Assembly (NCBI RefSeq): GCF_001050235.1
Contig: NZ_DF967972.1
Location: 1,724,241 to 1,788,240, forward strand
Reading direction: 5' to 3'
Source: Longilinea arvoryzae
Lineage (GTDB): Bacteria; Chloroflexota; Anaerolineae; Anaerolineales; Anaerolineaceae
DNA length: 64,000 nt
This document shows, in pieces, positions 36,783-45,609 of this stretch (the first letter of the stretch is position 1; each line of letters opens with the position of its first letter). The notes beneath the pieces are model-generated. The model was given only the letters and a program-made list of their open reading frames with translations, was not told the DNA's origin and made no database searches. Position numbers and translations under genes: made by a program.

Positions 36783-37967
36783 TTAATGTATGACGCTCAA
36801 TTTGCGGCCGACGCGGGCGAAGATTTCCAGGCCCTTGTCGAGATCGTCGCGCGAGTGCGCGGCAGAAATCATCACCCGGATGCGCGCCTTACCCCGGGGA
36901 ACGGTGGGGAAGCCGAGCGCCATGGCAAAGATGCCCTCATTGTAGAGTTCGCGACTGAACTCGTGCGCCAGCGGAGCCTCGCCCAGCATGATGGGGGTGA
37001 TCGGGGTGGTGGAATGGCCGGTATCGAAGCCCAGATTCTTCATCTCGGCCTTGAAGTAGCGCGTGTTCTCCCACAGGCGATCGACCAGTTCGGTGGAACC
37101 TTCGAGGATGTCGATGGCGGCGATGCAGGCGGCTACGTCAGGGGGCGTCGCCGCTGAAGAGAACAGGAACGGGCGGCCGCGCTGCTGCAGCCATTCGACA
37201 ATCAGCGGGCTGCCGGCAACGACGCCGCCAACCACGCCAAACGCCTTGGAGAGTGTGCCGATTTCCACATCCACCTTGCCGTGCAGGTGGAAATGATCGA
37301 CGATGCCGCGGCCGCCGGCACCCAGGACGCCTTCGCCGTGCGCGTCGTCGACCATCAGCATGACGTCATGTTTGCTGGTGACTTCGTAGATTTTATCCAA
37401 TGGAGCGACATCGCCGTCCATGCTGAAGACGCCGTCGGTGATGGCCAGCGCTCGCCGGTAGCTGCCCTTGGCGGCATTGATCTGCGCTTCGAGGTCCGCC
37501 GGATTGGCGTGGGCGAAGCGGATGATCTTGGCACCGGATAGGCGCGAGCCGTCGATGATGCTGGCGTGGTTCAATTCATCCGAGAAAATCACGTCTTCCT
37601 TGCCAACCAGCACGGGAACGGTGGCCAGGTTGGCGCAAAAGCCGGACTGCAGGCTAATGGCAGCTTCGACGCCTTTGAATTTCGCCATACGCCGTTCCAG
37701 CTCGAGATGCAGGTCCATGGTGCCGGCGATGGAACGCACGGCGGCCGGGCCTACACCGTACTTGTCGACGATCTTACGGGCGGCATCGACCATGCGCGGG
37801 TCGTTGGCCAGGCCGAGGTAATTGTTGGAGCAGAAGTTGAGAACGCGTTTTCCGTCCACCACCAGCCAGGCGCCTTGCGGCGAGCTGAGGGTGCGGATGT
37901 GGTTATATAAACCGGCCTCTTTAAGGCCATCCAGTTCCTGCTGAATCCAATCCAGTCGGGAAGTCAT
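36783..37967 (-). CDS. kbl: Glycine C-acetyltransferase (2-amino-3-ketobutyrate CoA ligase)
   Basis: This 394-residue PLP enzyme of the alpha-oxoamine synthase family splits 2-amino-3-ketobutyrate with CoA to glycine and acetyl-CoA in threonine breakdown. The PLP lysine is Lys241 in [22 protein letters not shown] and [11 protein letters not shown] are family hallmarks, and the length matches the usual 395-400. ATG at 37967 is chosen because GAGG lies five bases upstream; GTG at 37973 would overlap it. A TATAAT (minus strand, 38017-38022) may be the -10. The usual partner gene tdh is not in the window. A KBL-like BioF cannot be excluded but the sequence favours Kbl. Confidence 0.9.
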   Translation of the reverse strand: MTSRLDWIQQELDGLKEAGLYNHIRTLSSPQGAWLVVDGKRVLNFCSNNYLGLANDPRMVDAARKIVDKYGVGPAAVRSIAGTMDLHLELERRMAKFKGVEAAISLQSGFCANLATVPVLVGKEDVIFSDELNHASIIDGSRLSGAKIIRFAHANPADLEAQINAAKGSYRRALAITDGVFSMDGDVAPLDKIYEVTSKHDVMLMVDDAHGEGVLGAGGRGIVDHFHLHGKVDVEIGTLSKAFGVVGGVVAGSPLIVEWLQQRGRPFLFSSAATPPDVAACIAAIDILEGSTELVDRLWENTRYFKAEMKNLGFDTGHSTTPITPIMLGEAPLAHEFSRELYNEGIFAMALGFPTVPRGKARIRVMISAAHSRDDLDKGLEIFARVGRKLSVIH

Positions 37968-38105
37968 AAGCACCTCAATTTTAGTGTCGAATACAAAGAA
38001 ACCATTCGCGGTCTTAATTATAGTACATCGGCGAGCCAGTTCAGGATTGCCGAATGTACTCGATTCCGCGGATGGCTGTCAACAGAATCCGGTCGCGGAT
38101 AAGAT

Positions 38106-39737
38106 TTATTCCGTGGACTGGATTTCACCCAGGTAGCCCAATTCGGCCAGGGCCAGCAGCACCTTTTCCTCGCTGCCGGCGTGGATCAGGACCGCGGTTG
38201 GCGAGAGCGGCTCGGCCAGGAAGCGCGCGGCCCGGGATTTACGCAAGGCCGCCAGGATATCCGGCGAAGCAACCCGCAGCAGGACCGCCGGGCGGATGCT
38301 GGCCTGCACGCCCTGGCTTTCCCAGCGGTCGATCGCCTGAGCCAGCGGTGGCGGCACCACCGGCGCGTACCGGCGCAGCAGCGACATCAACTGGGCCGGT
38401 TTAAGGCCTTGCTGGCGAGCGCGTTCCAGAGATGCAGGAGTGATGTGATAGCGGTATTCGCCGTTCCGTTCACCCTCCCAGGCGCAGAAACGGGCAATTT
38501 GATAACGCAGCGCGCGCGGCGCCAGCGGCAGAGCGGTGACGCGGCCGTCGCTGATGACGCGCAACCCGCCGTCTTCGGCCGGCAGATCTTCCGGCGACGA
38601 GCCGTGCCACAGAGCGGCCGCCCAGGGCGAGAAACGGAATGCACTCGGTTCCCCACCGGGAGCGGGCGCGGCCAGTTCAAGCAAACCCAGCCAATGCAGC
38701 GGCCCGCAGATCAGAAAGCGCAGCAGGGCGCCGTCCACCTGATCCCAGGCGGCAAAACCGCGCAGGAATTCCCCGTCGCTCTCCTGACGGATGAACCAGG
38801 AATCATAATCGCCGGCCGGGCGCTGATAATCGGGGTGGCGCTCGCGCACGGCATTGACGAAGGCCGACAGGCTCCACCAGGTATCCTGCGGGATTGCGCT
38901 GATCAGGTCGAGCACCAGGCGGCGCGTGAGTAGCGGATCATTGCTCCATTCGCCTTCCATCGACAATCCGGGCAGAAGACGCAATTCGTTGAAAACCGGG
39001 CTGCCCATCCAGGTTGAGGTTAACGTAGCCAGCCCCTGCCCGCGCGACGCCCCCAGAAAAGTCTTGACCGCTTCGGCATGGGGTTGGTTCTTTGAGTCCA
39101 GCAGGCCGGCAGCCTGAAGAAGGCGGATCAGGATTCGCGGCGGAATGTCCCAATCCGGGCTGGCCAGGGTCGCGGGGTCTAGGCCCAGGCGCAGGCCGGC
39201 CAACAGCGTGCAGGCATGGTCGAGGATGTGATCGTTGACCGGCTGCGGATGAGCCCGTTCGGCGGCGGTGGCTTTGCGACCCAGCGGCGCAGGCATGTGC
39301 GCAATGGAGGGCTGGATCAGTTCAAGCAGGTCATCCGGAATGTAAGCGTATTCCAGGGGTTCGGGCGGATCGTTGAAGAAGGCGCGCCCGATCAGGGCCC
39401 GGTACCACAGCACTTCAGCCGGCGAAGCCGGTTTCAGGTCCGGCCGTTCGCGGTCCCGGCGCGCGCTGCCCATCCCGCGCACCTCTCCGAAGCGGCGTGA
39501 AAAAATCGCCCAGCTCAGGCGGCCGTCGTTTTCCAACAGTTCGTCCAGCGCCGCACGCGCTTCCGCCGGGAGTATATCCAGCAGTTCGGCGATGCGGGGC
39601 CGGTCGAGCAGCATTTGCACCAGTTGCGGCAGCGCCGTATAGGCATCGGGTGCGTTCAATTCGATACCCCAGGCGGCGGCTACCATTTTCAGGAAGCCGA
39701 GGTCATGACCCTGAAGGAGATGCTGCAAATCGGGCAT
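38106..39737 (-). CDS. Helicase-associated-domain protein (Helicase_C_3-like)
   Basis: The 543-residue soluble protein has no Walker or DEAD-box motifs. Its C-terminal 130 residues (LERARQQGLKPAQLMSLLRRY, then RPAVLLRVASPDILAALR, FLAEPLSPTAVLIH) match the XPB-like helicase-associated domain, seen alone in many Actinobacteria and Chloroflexota. The N-terminal region begins DLQHLLQGHDLGFLKMVAAAWGI, typical of such proteins. The DNA-related role is inferred from the family. The gene stands alone between kbl and an unrelated + strand gene. Confidence 0.68.
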   Translation of the reverse strand: MPDLQHLLQGHDLGFLKMVAAAWGIELNAPDAYTALPQLVQMLLDRPRIAELLDILPAEARAALDELLENDGRLSWAIFSRRFGEVRGMGSARRDRERPDLKPASPAEVLWYRALIGRAFFNDPPEPLEYAYIPDDLLELIQPSIAHMPAPLGRKATAAERAHPQPVNDHILDHACTLLAGLRLGLDPATLASPDWDIPPRILIRLLQAAGLLDSKNQPHAEAVKTFLGASRGQGLATLTSTWMGSPVFNELRLLPGLSMEGEWSNDPLLTRRLVLDLISAIPQDTWWSLSAFVNAVRERHPDYQRPAGDYDSWFIRQESDGEFLRGFAAWDQVDGALLRFLICGPLHWLGLLELAAPAPGGEPSAFRFSPWAAALWHGSSPEDLPAEDGGLRVISDGRVTALPLAPRALRYQIARFCAWEGERNGEYRYHITPASLERARQQGLKPAQLMSLLRRYAPVVPPPLAQAIDRWESQGVQASIRPAVLLRVASPDILAALRKSRAARFLAEPLSPTAVLIHAGSEEKVLLALAELGYLGEIQSTE

Positions 39738-39925
39738 ACTTTATCCCTGGTGCGGAAGAATGACCTGGACGGCGGCAGGAAGGATGTGGATTTCGCGCGA
39801 TCTCGCGCGTGTGCGAACCCATTCCGGTGAAGACTTCGCCGCCCGATTGAGATCGATATGATTATAATCTGAGTTACAATCCACATTGGTTCGAACGCCT
39901 GTGACGAATTTTCAGGAGGTGTGCG

Positions 39926-40339
39926 ATGAGCGAACAAATGCCGCATGACGAGGGCGAGCATAAGGATGCCTGGCAGGAAGTTGGCAGGCAATTCCAGCGC
40001 CTGGGTGAAAGCCTGGCGACCGCATTTCAGACCACGATCAAAGACGAATCGACCCGCCAAAACATGAAGGATTTGCAGGATGGGTTGGAAAACGCCGTCC
40101 AGGGTATCCGCAATACGGTGCAGAAAGGTGTCAGCGAGCTGGAGGGCCAGAATTTCGGCGAGCAGGCTCGGCAGGCCGCCGAGTCGTTGAAAACCGCCGG
40201 TGAGCAGACCGTGGAAGAGGTGCGACCGCATTTACTGTCCGCCCTGCAGCAGCTCAACCGGGAATTGGACCAACTCGTCCAGACCATTCAATCGAAACCC
40301 GCGCAGCCGCCAAAAGAAGATGATCAACCCAAAGAGTGA
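39926..40339 (+). CDS. Acidic helical protein of unknown function
   Basis: The 137-residue protein is predicted by eye to be almost wholly helical, with heptad-like spacing over residues 14-120 (GRQFQRLGESLATAFQTT, VQGIRNTVQKGVSEL, LQQLNRELDQLVQTIQ) and a charged Pro/Lys/Glu tail. AGGAGG precedes ATG 39926. It resembles small coiled-coil proteins often found in Chloroflexota, but I know no named family. It ends at a clear terminator, so it is a single-gene unit. Confidence 0.7.
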   Translation: MSEQMPHDEGEHKDAWQEVGRQFQRLGESLATAFQTTIKDESTRQNMKDLQDGLENAVQGIRNTVQKGVSELEGQNFGEQARQAAESLKTAGEQTVEEVRPHLLSALQQLNRELDQLVQTIQSKPAQPPKEDDQPKE

Positions 40340-40360
40340 CCCGGCGCCAATAACGACGGA

Positions 40361-40390
40361 CGCCATTCCATCAGTTTGGAATGGCGTTTG
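40361..40390 (+). terminator. Intrinsic terminator after the helical protein gene
   Basis: A perfect 10-base stem is formed by CGCCATTCCA at 40361-40370 and its complement at 40377-40386, with a six-base loop, followed by TTTGTTGTTG. It lies 22 bases after the stop at 40339. Confidence 0.85.
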
Positions 40391-40441
40391 TTGTTGGTTA
40401 GGAACCTTGCAGAATTGAAAATGGCATGCAAGGGTTTTTAA

Positions 40442-40470
40442 TTGACGCCCCCTTTCCTTGACTGTATAAT
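40442..40470 (+). promoter_or_regulatory. Sigma-70-type promoter of the signalling cluster
   Basis: TTGACG (40442-40447) and TATAAT (40465-40470) are separated by 17 bases. The site lies between the terminator at 40361 and the first gene of the signalling cluster at 40506, so it probably drives that operon. Confidence 0.75.
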
Positions 40471-40505
40471 TCCCTGAGACGTAGACTGCAAGGATTGAGG
40501 CCCAC

Positions 40506-41318
40506 ATGGCATTAAGGGGAAACCTGCGCGATTTTACCATTACGCAGTTGCTTAATCTCATCAATCTGGCGAAAAAAACCGGTACCCTGGTGATCGAAAG
40601 CCCGGGCGATGTGGCCTGGGTGGCTTTCCGCGAGGGCAAGCTGGCTTACGCCCAGATCGGAAAAGAAGATAACAGCCTGGCGGCGATTCTCCAGCGCAGC
40701 AATAAGATCTCAGCGGCCCAATATCGCATGATCAAAGAACGCGCCAACCAGATGAACGACAAGGAATTGGGACTGCTCCTGATCAACGCCGGTTATCTCA
40801 ACCAAACCGATATCCTCGACAGCCTGCAGCAATATTTTATCGGAGTTGTGCGGAGGTTGTTTACCTGGGTCGAGGGTTATTTCCACTTCGAAGCCGACCA
40901 ACTTCCGCCGGCCGATCATATTCCCATGCGCATCGACCTGGAAAACCTCATCATCGAGGGCGCCCGGCAATTGCGCGAGTGGGAACAACTTCAGGAAGAA
41001 ATCCCCAGTCTCGACATGGCCTTGAAATTTATGGACCGCCCGGGGACGAACTTGCGCAATATTAATTTGAGCGTGGAAGAGTGGCGGGTGGTATCGTACG
41101 TCAACCCCAAGAATACGATGCGCCAGATTGCCCATGCCACCAAGATGAATGACCTGGAAATTCGGCGGGTTGTCTACGGCCTGCTGCAGGCGGGTTTGGT
41201 CGAAATCGTCCGTCCGGGTGGTGTGCCCCTGACCAATCAACGTATGTTCCCAACGACCAATAAAGATGAGCAAAAGTCGTTAGTCAATCGTTTGATCAAC
41301 CGGATTCGCACGATTTAA
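40506..41318 (+). CDS. DUF4388 (PATAN-like) protein with C-terminal winged helix
   Basis: The 270-residue protein has an N-terminal DUF4388 domain (LRGNLRDFTITQLLNLINLAKKTGTL, VAFREGKLAYAQIG), a helical middle (to about 185), and a C-terminal segment of about 50 residues (LSVEEWRVVSYV to GLLQAGLVEIVRP) that reads like a winged helix. DUF4388 domains are linked to signalling with small GTPases and chemotaxis-like systems. It is 35 bases before the GTPase gene and behind a good promoter. It may be the adaptor or output of the GTPase, the part taken by Roadblock and DUF742 proteins in actinobacterial conservons; that is inference. Confidence 0.78.
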   Translation: MALRGNLRDFTITQLLNLINLAKKTGTLVIESPGDVAWVAFREGKLAYAQIGKEDNSLAAILQRSNKISAAQYRMIKERANQMNDKELGLLLINAGYLNQTDILDSLQQYFIGVVRRLFTWVEGYFHFEADQLPPADHIPMRIDLENLIIEGARQLREWEQLQEEIPSLDMALKFMDRPGTNLRNINLSVEEWRVVSYVNPKNTMRQIAHATKMNDLEIRRVVYGLLQAGLVEIVRPGGVPLTNQRMFPTTNKDEQKSLVNRLINRIRTI

Positions 41319-41353
41319 TATCTTTACCTTTCTCTTCGAAGGAACAATCGCTT

Positions 41354-41893
41354 ATGCAGACGGTTAAAATCGTGGTTACTGGCCCTTTCAACGCAGGAAA
41401 GACGGAGTTTATCCGTTCGGTCAGTGAAATCGACGTGGTATCTACGGAGAGGAAGATCTCCGCTGAAGCGGAGAAAGTGAAATCGACCACCACAGTGGCG
41501 ATGGATTTCGGGCGTATCACGGTGGATGACGATCTGGTCCTATATTTGTTTGGTACACCTGGACAAAAGCGCTTTGATTTTATGTGGGAAATCCTTTCCG
41601 AGGGTATGCTGGGCTTTGTCGTATTGGTCGACAGCTCGCGTCCTGAGACCTTCCGCGAGGCTCGCTCCATTCTGGAAACCTTCCGGGCCTACGCGCCGAC
41701 GCCTTACGTGGTGGCCGCGAACAAGCAGGATATGGATGAGGCCTGGGATCTCGATGATATGCGCGTTGCACTGCGCCTGGATTCCAAAGTGAGATTCCTG
41801 CCGGTCATCGCCACCGATAAAGAGAAGGTCAAAAAAGTCCTACTGGAACTGCTCTACAGCATCCTCGCTGAAATGGAGGCGGGCGGGTCGTAG
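41354..41893 (+). CDS. CvnD-like small GTPase (COG2229 type)
   Basis: The 179-residue GTPase has P-loop GPFNAGKT (residues 10-17), the switch region TTTVAMDFGRI, G3 written as LFGTPGQKRF with Gln71, and G4 ANKQD (Asn123-Asp126). The TTTVAMDFG and LYLFGTPGQ segments match the GTPase CvnD of Streptomyces conservons and related MglA-like proteins. No Roadblock/LC7 activator (MglB or CvnB) gene is nearby. Next to the DUF4388 protein and the GAF kinase it is likely a nucleotide switch of a membrane-linked signalling system. Confidence 0.88.
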   Translation: MQTVKIVVTGPFNAGKTEFIRSVSEIDVVSTERKISAEAEKVKSTTTVAMDFGRITVDDDLVLYLFGTPGQKRFDFMWEILSEGMLGFVVLVDSSRPETFREARSILETFRAYAPTPYVVAANKQDMDEAWDLDDMRVALRLDSKVRFLPVIATDKEKVKKVLLELLYSILAEMEAGGS

Positions 41894-41914
41894 CCCATTG
41901 CCCGGCATATCGCC

Positions 41915-42712
41915 GTGTCATCCATCACGACAAACCAGGGAATTCTTCATTACGAAGTTTATGGTCGGGGGAAGCCCGTCATCCTTTTACATGGGTGGCT
42001 GGGTTCCTGGGGGTTATGGCAAGAGACCATGACATACCTGGGCCAGTATTACCGCACTTATGCGCTGGACTTCTGGGGCTTCGGCGAATCGGGCAAGAAG
42101 CTGAATACTTACCTGGTGCCGGATTTTGTTTCCCTGGTGGATCAGTTCATGGAGCAGCTCGGCATCACCAGCGCCCCGTTGGTCGGGCACAGCATGGGCG
42201 GCACGGTCAGTCTGTCGGTGGCCATCCATTATCCGCAGCGCGCGCAAAAAGTGGTGATCATCGGATCGCCAGTGAACGGTTCGTCGCTGGCGTTGGCGCT
42301 TAAGTTTGCCGGAATGAAGTGGGTCGCGAAGCCATTGTTTACTTTTTTCCCGGCCTTTCGGGCCGCAATGCGCCTGGCTTCCCCCTACATCTGCCGCGAT
42401 CCGCGCTTCCCGGCCATGATGGACCGGGATCTATCCAAAACGACGGTCGAATCGTTTCTCACCAGCATCGCTTCGCTGCGCCGCACGGACCTGCGCCCTG
42501 ATATGCATACAATCCAGGTACCGGTGATGGGGATGTTTGGCCATCGGGATAATATCGTCAGCCCGAATGAATGGAAAGTGCTCAAGGAAAGCCTGCCAGA
42601 CGCCCAGATCGAAAGATATCCCAACGCCGGGCACTTTATTATGCTGGATGAACCCAAGACCTTTATGCCGGTTTTGAAAGATTTTCTCGACGCACCGACC
42701 GGCCAGATCTAA
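41915..42712 (+). CDS. Alpha/beta hydrolase (active-site intact)
   Basis: The 265-residue fold-6 hydrolase has the oxyanion region LLHGWLGSWG, the nucleophile elbow GHSMGG with Ser93, and catalytic His240 in NAGHFIML. It starts at GTG 41915, 21 bases after the GTPase gene. A paralogue at 52933 at the far end of the cluster shares the N-terminus (HYEV.GRGKPV) but has Gly in place of this serine. Substrate unknown. Confidence 0.85.
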   Translation: MSSITTNQGILHYEVYGRGKPVILLHGWLGSWGLWQETMTYLGQYYRTYALDFWGFGESGKKLNTYLVPDFVSLVDQFMEQLGITSAPLVGHSMGGTVSLSVAIHYPQRAQKVVIIGSPVNGSSLALALKFAGMKWVAKPLFTFFPAFRAAMRLASPYICRDPRFPAMMDRDLSKTTVESFLTSIASLRRTDLRPDMHTIQVPVMGMFGHRDNIVSPNEWKVLKESLPDAQIERYPNAGHFIMLDEPKTFMPVLKDFLDAPTGQI

Positions 42713-42726
42713 ATAGAAAAGAGAAA

Positions 42727-43281
42727 ATGACAAATTTATCCTGCAGTATAGCTTTCAGCCGGGTGATTTCCGAAGCAGCAGTGGACGTGCTCGGAGAGGC
42801 GGATGCTGCAAATTTACCGGTATCCCCGCGCAATGGCGTCGACATCGAAAAATGGATCGATGCACTGCAGAAAAATTACGGGCCGAATGGAAGCAAGGGA
42901 ATTGCCCAGCGCATGGGACAGGCGGCTTTCAAATATTTCTTGAATTCCTACGGCAGGGATTTGAACCTCACCGGCCTGGATTTTCACCTGCTGCCGAGCG
43001 CCAAACGCCTCAGAACCGGGTTGAAAACCGTCAGCCAAAAACTGGGCCAGGAATGCGGCGCAGATATCCAACTGGATGCCGATAATAATGCTTATTACTG
43101 GCGGATCAGCCTGGGATCCACGGCAGAAGTCTACTGGATTCAAAATGGCTTCGCTTATTTTCTGGCCGGAATGGCCCAGGAATTGATGAGTTGGTCGGGT
43201 GGCGGGAAGGTCTACAACGTTCGGGAAGTGATGGACAAAACCGTCTGTGTGTTAAAGATGGATCAGAGACCCCTGGATTGA
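42727..43281 (+). CDS. V4R-like (4-vinyl reductase/HNOB-type) domain protein
   Basis: The 184-residue protein has the pattern of V4R-like small-molecule-binding domains: a helical first third (KNYGPNGSKGIAQRMGQAAFKYFL), a beta-rich part (ADIQLDADNNAYYWRISLG) and a final helix-strand (YNVREVMDKTVCVLKM). Such domains bind hydrocarbons, haem or other ligands in sensors. It has only two Cys and no clear haem His, so I cannot name the ligand. It lies between the hydrolase and beta-helix genes (14 and 9 bases apart). Confidence 0.45.
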   Translation: MTNLSCSIAFSRVISEAAVDVLGEADAANLPVSPRNGVDIEKWIDALQKNYGPNGSKGIAQRMGQAAFKYFLNSYGRDLNLTGLDFHLLPSAKRLRTGLKTVSQKLGQECGADIQLDADNNAYYWRISLGSTAEVYWIQNGFAYFLAGMAQELMSWSGGGKVYNVREVMDKTVCVLKMDQRPLD

Positions 43282-43290
43282 GAGCCTGAG

Positions 43291-44568
43291 ATGCTGAAGA
43301 TCATCCTGCAGTCCACGCGATTAGTCCCGCCTTTCAACGAACCCGCTCGCGATTTGCGCATTCAAAACAAGCCGCTCTGGCTGGCGCAGCGGGACGCGCT
43401 GGCGCCCTATACCACCCGCGAAATGGAACTGCCCCCAAACGAACGGCTGCCACAAACCCGACAGGCGTGCCTTGTCTACCGGGATAATCTCTGGTTCGAT
43501 GAATTCTATATTCGCGCTTTTCTTGCCGAGGCCACGAAACGGAAACGGGCCTGCCGGGCGGCGTTCACAATCAACGATCCGGCGTTCCGCGAACATTGTC
43601 TGCCTCTGTCCAGCTCCTACACCCCGGCGGGTGGATTATATCTGGCGGATTTGTGGTATTACCCCAATGGTCCTGAGCCCGAGGCCGACCCGCTGGTGAT
43701 CGATTTGCAGGCGCGCGAGATTGGTTATTATCATATTCCAACCTACATGGCCAGCGATTCCGGCGACCTGGTGTACTGGGTGCCGCTGCGCAGTCTGATC
43801 GCCATCGATTCGTGGGTACACATTTTCGTGGCGGATATGATCTTCGGCCTGTTCGGACGCGGCGCGCGCTTCGAAAAACGCCTGAATGAGGATCTGGGCT
43901 TCAAACTGCGCATTCTGGCGACCAGTTTGTACGAGGGCCGCCAGGTTTTGGAATGCTCCAAGCTGGTCATGATGGGCCGGAACGTCTCGGTGGATCCGAC
44001 GGCTGTCATTCACGGCCCCACGTCCATCGGCGACAACGTGACCATCGGGGCGGGCGCTGTGATCGAAAACAGCATCATCGGCGACAATGTCAATGTCTCT
44101 CAGGGCTGCCAGCTGATGCTTTCGGTGGTCGGCGACGGCACCTTCCTGCCCTTCCGCGCCTCCCTGTTCATGACGACCATTATGGATAACAGCATGGTTG
44201 CGCAGAACACCTGCCTGCAAATGTGCGTGGTGGGCCGAAATTCCTTCATCGGCGCGGGCAGCACGTTCACCGATTTCAACCTGGTGTCTGGCACCATTCG
44301 CGCCCGCGATGGACACGGCGAACTGCATGATTCCAATCGGCCCGTGCTGGGCGGCTGCGTGGGGCATAACTGTCGCATCGGCGCCGGCATGATCATTTAT
44401 CCGGCGCGTACGATCGAGTCGGATGTGGTGCTGTTCGCCAGCCCGGAACGGCGGGTGATCCAGCACGATGTAACGTACGAAGAAAGCGACCACCACAAGC
44501 TGCATTTTCAACACAACCATCATCAACGATATCCACGCCATCGTGAAGTGGTCGAAGAAAGCTGGTAA
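43291..44568 (+). CDS. Left-handed beta-helix (hexapeptide repeat) protein
   Basis: The 425-residue protein has an N-terminal half of unknown fold (residues 1-225) and a hexapeptide-repeat half: VDPTAVIHGPTSIGDNVTIGAGAVIENSI with I/V-G-x4 spacing, continued to GAGMIIYPARTI. This is the fold of nucleotidyl-/acetyl-transferases such as GlmU, but the N-terminal nucleotidyl motif (LAAGxGTRM) is absent. It is presumably an acyltransferase-like or scaffolding protein. The His-rich C-terminus (HHKLHFQHNHHQRYPRH) could bind metal. Its place in a signalling operon is unexplained. Confidence 0.6.
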   Translation: MLKIILQSTRLVPPFNEPARDLRIQNKPLWLAQRDALAPYTTREMELPPNERLPQTRQACLVYRDNLWFDEFYIRAFLAEATKRKRACRAAFTINDPAFREHCLPLSSSYTPAGGLYLADLWYYPNGPEPEADPLVIDLQAREIGYYHIPTYMASDSGDLVYWVPLRSLIAIDSWVHIFVADMIFGLFGRGARFEKRLNEDLGFKLRILATSLYEGRQVLECSKLVMMGRNVSVDPTAVIHGPTSIGDNVTIGAGAVIENSIIGDNVNVSQGCQLMLSVVGDGTFLPFRASLFMTTIMDNSMVAQNTCLQMCVVGRNSFIGAGSTFTDFNLVSGTIRARDGHGELHDSNRPVLGGCVGHNCRIGAGMIIYPARTIESDVVLFASPERRVIQHDVTYEESDHHKLHFQHNHHQRYPRHREVVEESW

Positions 44569-44698
44569 CACGGGAGCGAAAAAAGATATCTTGATCGGTT
44601 TCGAAAGATTTCAGGAACGTGAGTCAAAACCAATGTCCATTACTGAACAAATCCGGGCCTGCACGGCCCACCGTCAATAAGCACCCAGGGAGGAGAGT

Positions 44699-45598
44699 AT
44701 GGGAAAAGCCCGCCTGCTGATCGTGGAAGATGATCCTGATATTTCCAATATGCTGCGCATCTATTTCACCGCACAGGGATATGATGTCGATACGGCTTTG
44801 CGCGGCATGGATGGGGTGGAAAAGACCCGGCATGTGATGCCGCACCTCATCATCCTGGATATCATGTTGCCGGATGTCGATGGGTACGAAGTGTGCCGGA
44901 TCATGCGCACCAACACCCGCACCAGTCACATCCCGGTCATCTTTCTCACCCAGAAAGATGAACGCAGCGATAAGTTGAAAGGCCTGGAACTCGGCGCCGA
45001 TAATTACATCACCAAGCCTTTCGATATCGAAGAATTGAAGCTGTATGTGCAGAACGCGCTGGCGCGTTCGGAGCGCGAGAGCCTCACCGACCCGCAATCC
45101 GGTCTGCCCGCCGGGCGATTGATCGAAGATCAACTGCGCCGGGTAATCCGCGACAAGGGCTGGAGCTTCCTGGATATCCGCATCAACGCCTTCGAGCCCT
45201 TCAAGGATGTCTATGGCTTCATTGCCGCCAACGACGTGCTGCGCTTTACCGCCATGCTGTTGGGTGAGGTGGTGGATGAGCTGGGCAGCGACGCTGACTT
45301 CATCGGACATGCCGGCGGCGATAATTTCGTCATCATCTCCTCCGACCAGACCGCACCGATGATCAAACAACGCCTGAAATCGCGTTTCTCCGAAGAAGTT
45401 CAAACGCATTACAACTTCATGGACCGCGAACAGGGTTTCGTTCAGTTCACCGACAAGAATAGTGAAGCCCAGCAGGCGCCCTTGATGACATTGGGCGTCG
45501 GCCTGGTCTCGCCTTCCACGCATATGTTCTCGGACATTCGAGAAATTACCGAATTGGCAGCCGAGGAACGCCGTCTGGATTCATCGAACATCGCATAG
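44699..45598 (+). CDS. Response regulator with degenerate GGDEF domain
   Basis: The 299-residue protein has a receiver domain (residues 1-125) with acidic DD at 11-12, phosphoacceptor Asp54 in LDIMLP, and Lys in TKPFD. A second domain follows whose active site reads GGDNFVII instead of GG(D/E)EF, so it is unlikely to make c-di-GMP and may bind GTP or a partner. AGGGAGGAGA precedes ATG 44699. It is 11 bases before the giant kinase gene and probably receives its phosphate. Confidence 0.85.
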   Translation: MGKARLLIVEDDPDISNMLRIYFTAQGYDVDTALRGMDGVEKTRHVMPHLIILDIMLPDVDGYEVCRIMRTNTRTSHIPVIFLTQKDERSDKLKGLELGADNYITKPFDIEELKLYVQNALARSERESLTDPQSGLPAGRLIEDQLRRVIRDKGWSFLDIRINAFEPFKDVYGFIAANDVLRFTAMLLGEVVDELGSDADFIGHAGGDNFVIISSDQTAPMIKQRLKSRFSEEVQTHYNFMDREQGFVQFTDKNSEAQQAPLMTLGVGLVSPSTHMFSDIREITELAAEERRLDSSNIA

Positions 45599-45609
45599 AA
45601 ACGGCCTGA

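Noticed and set aside
44699..45598. Active diguanylate cyclase
   Set aside because: The signature is GGDNF rather than GGDEF or GGEEF, and the flanking residues are also changed.
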